From: an uncultured Thiotrichaceae bacterium
GTDB taxonomy: Bacteria > Pseudomonadota > Gammaproteobacteria > Thiotrichales > Thiotrichaceae
Assembly (NCBI GenBank): GCA_938038645.1
Contig: CALHTA010000239.1
Coordinates: 1 to 7,901 of the forward strand
Direction: 5' to 3'
Length of the DNA stretch: 7,901 nt
The notes under the pieces are model-generated. The model did no database searches and was not told the DNA's origin. It saw only the letters and a list, made by a program, of their open reading frames with translations. Position numbers and translations under genes: made by a program. Positions 6,646-7,901 of this stretch are shown piece after piece. Every line of letters starts with the position of its first letter. The first letter of the stretch is position 1.

Positions 6646-6660
6646 CGGGAACAAATAATA

Positions 6661-6674
6661 CCGGAGTCATCCGG
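6661..6674 (+). promoter_or_regulatory. Hairpin abutting the secA ribosome-binding site
   Basis: CCGGA (6661-6665) pairs with TCCGG (6670-6674) over the loop GTCA. The right arm overlaps the start of GGGGAG (6673-6678), the only Shine-Dalgarno-like sequence before secA, which leaves GGAG (6675-6678) at a rather long 12-base distance from ATG 6691. Folding could limit ribosome access. The pairing is seen in the sequence; the function is inferred. Confidence 0.4.
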
Positions 6675-6690
6675 GGAGAATATAAATATC

Positions 6691-7901
6691 ATGATGGGAT
6701 CGATCGCTAAAAAGCTCTTCGGTAGTCGTAACGATCGAGTAGTCAAAAGCTACTCAAAAGTCGTTAATCAAATCAACGCACTTGAAGATAGCTACGGCCA
6801 ACTAAGTGATCAGGAATTACAAGGTAAAACCGCTGAATTCCGTCAACGATTAGACAAGGGTGAAACGCTTGATTCCTTGATTCCAGAAGCATTTGCAACC
6901 GTGCGTGAGGCCGGAAAGCGCATTATGGGTATGCGTCATTATGATGTTCAGCTCATTGGTGGAATGGTACTAAATGATGGGCGCATAGCTGAAATGCGGA
7001 CTGGTGAAGGTAAAACGCTTGTTGCAACACTGACAGCTTACCTCAATGCTTTACCCGGAAAAGGAGTTCACGTGATTACGGTGAATGACTACTTAGCTAG
7101 CCGTGATGCTGAGTGGATGTCTAAACTTTATGGTTTCCTCGGTTTAACGACGGGTGTAATCATTAGTGGTATTGATCAAGACGAGCGCCAAAAAGCATAC
7201 GCTGCTGATATCACTTACGGAACTAATAATGAATTTGGTTTCGACTACCTTCGCGACAATATGGCATTTAGCAAAGAAGAGCGAGTACAGCGCCCACTTA
7301 GCTACGCCGTTATCGATGAGGTTGACTCGATATTAATCGATGAAGCCCGAACTCCTCTTATCATTTCTGGCCCATCAAGCGAATCAGCGACCTTATACGA
7401 AGCGATTGATAAAGTTGTTCCCCATCTAACCGCTCAAGCCAAAGAAGATGAAGAAGGGCCAGGTGATTACTCTGTTGACGAAAAGTCAAAGCAGGTATTC
7501 CTGACGGATGCGGGAAATGAGCGCGCAGAAGAACTACTTCAAGAAGCGGGTATTATCCCAGAAGGTGAGGGCTTATTTGATAGCTCTAGCATCTCAGTAT
7601 TACACCATTTAAATGCGGCTCTGAGGGCTCATACGCTATTTCAGCTGAATGTTGATTACATCATCAGTGGTGGCGAAATTGTTATTGTTGATGAATTCAC
7701 CGGCCGTACAATGCCGGGTCGACGTTGGTCTGAAGGTCTGCATCAAGCGATCGAAGCCAAAGAAGGCGTTGATATAAAGCCTGAAAATCAGACAATGGCT
7801 TCTATTACATTCCAGAATTACTTCCGTCTTTATGACAAGCTTTCAGGTATGACAGGTACTGCTGATACTGAAGCGTTTGAGTTGCAGCAGATTTATGATC
7901 T
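6691..7901 (+). CDS. secA: Protein translocase subunit SecA, N-terminal part (cut by window end)
   Basis: SecA is the ATPase motor that drives preproteins through SecYEG across the inner membrane. The first 403 codons of a protein of about 900 residues are present; the frame is open to the window edge. Visible features are FGSRNDR (10-16), [12 protein letters not shown] (81-92), Walker A GEGKT with Lys108 at 105-109 (the same numbering as E. coli, which supports the ATG at 6691 over the one at 6694), VNDYLA (131-136), [19 protein letters not shown] (173-191), Walker [15 protein letters not shown] (209-222) and the preprotein cross-linking domain from about 225 to 375, including [14 protein letters not shown] (333-346). 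The last visible part, [12 protein letters not shown] (386-397), is also typical. All key residues seen are intact. It is preceded by the M23 gene and a structured leader rather than by secM as in E. coli. Confidence 0.97.
   Translation, partial: MMGSIAKKLFGSRNDRVVKSYSKVVNQINALEDSYGQLSDQELQGKTAEFRQRLDKGETLDSLIPEAFATVREAGKRIMGMRHYDVQLIGGMVLNDGRIAEMRTGEGKTLVATLTAYLNALPGKGVHVITVNDYLASRDAEWMSKLYGFLGLTTGVIISGIDQDERQKAYAADITYGTNNEFGFDYLRDNMAFSKEERVQRPLSYAVIDEVDSILIDEARTPLIISGPSSESATLYEAIDKVVPHLTAQAKEDEEGPGDYSVDEKSKQVFLTDAGNERAEELLQEAGIIPEGEGLFDSSSISVLHHLNAALRAHTLFQLNVDYIISGGEIVIVDEFTGRTMPGRRWSEGLHQAIEAKEGVDIKPENQTMASITFQNYFRLYDKLSGMTGTADTEAFELQQIYD

Larger units (their letters stand above)
6493..6690 (+). 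promoter_or_regulatory. Long structured 5' leader of secA
   Basis: About 200 bases separate the candidate promoter from the secA start. Three inverted repeats lie in the second half: AATTAG/CTAATT (6579-6593, 3-base loop), CCGCTA/TAGCGG (6633-6648, 4-base loop) and CCGGA/TCCGG (6661-6674, 4-base loop). The last one runs directly into the secA Shine-Dalgarno GGGGAG (6673-6678), sharing its first two G residues. No repeat is followed by a T-run, so transcription attenuation by an intrinsic terminator is unlikely; control of translation is the more natural reading. I find no SecM-sized ORF with a signal peptide and an arrest-like end. The left boundary is set by the inferred promoter. Confidence 0.4.

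Overview
The window looks like the chromosome of a gammaproteobacterium. RpoH, XseB, IspA, Dxs, LpxC and SecA all read as close relatives of the E. coli proteins. The block lpxC / DUF721 gene (opposite strand) / M23 peptidase / secA is a gammaproteobacterial arrangement of the kind seen in Pseudomonas. Base composition is moderately AT-rich. A perfect HrcA-binding CIRCE element means the organism should encode HrcA, which E. coli lacks; this suggests a marine, Oceanospirillales-like lineage, but that placement is inference. All genes are housekeeping genes. I see no transposase, integrase, tRNA, rRNA, CRISPR array or phage gene.

Layout. (1) 1-966: a CIRCE operator, then rpoH (heat-shock sigma factor) and a strong intrinsic terminator. 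(2) 1068-4056: xseB-ispA-dxs, a tightly packed operon in which xseB and ispA overlap and ispA and dxs are 6 bases apart. It encodes the small subunit of exonuclease VII, farnesyl diphosphate synthase and the first enzyme of the MEP isoprenoid pathway. (3) 4057-5085: a 117-base gap with an inverted repeat just before the ribosome-binding site, then lpxC (committed step of lipid A synthesis). (4) 5103-5471, minus strand: a DUF721/DciA-like protein, convergent with lpxC and divergent from the next gene. (5) 5528-6403: a membrane-anchored coiled-coil M23 peptidase. (6) 6404-6690: a 287-base gap with promoter-like sequences and a long leader that can form hairpins and contains a possible 10-codon ORF. 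(7) 6691 to the end: secA, cut by the window edge at codon 403.

The genes share an envelope theme: IspA and Dxs supply isoprenoid precursors (ultimately for undecaprenyl phosphate and quinones), LpxC starts lipid A, the M23 protein acts on or regulates murein, and SecA exports envelope proteins. DciA (replicative helicase loading) and RpoH (proteostasis) stand apart.

I did not find a new multi-gene system. The points most worth a second look are regulatory: the perfect CIRCE placed directly on rpoH, which wires the HrcA/GroEL circuit into the sigma-32 circuit, and the structured secA leader with a short ORF behind an unusually good Shine-Dalgarno sequence where E. coli uses secM. A third point is that lpxC follows dxs rather than ftsZ.
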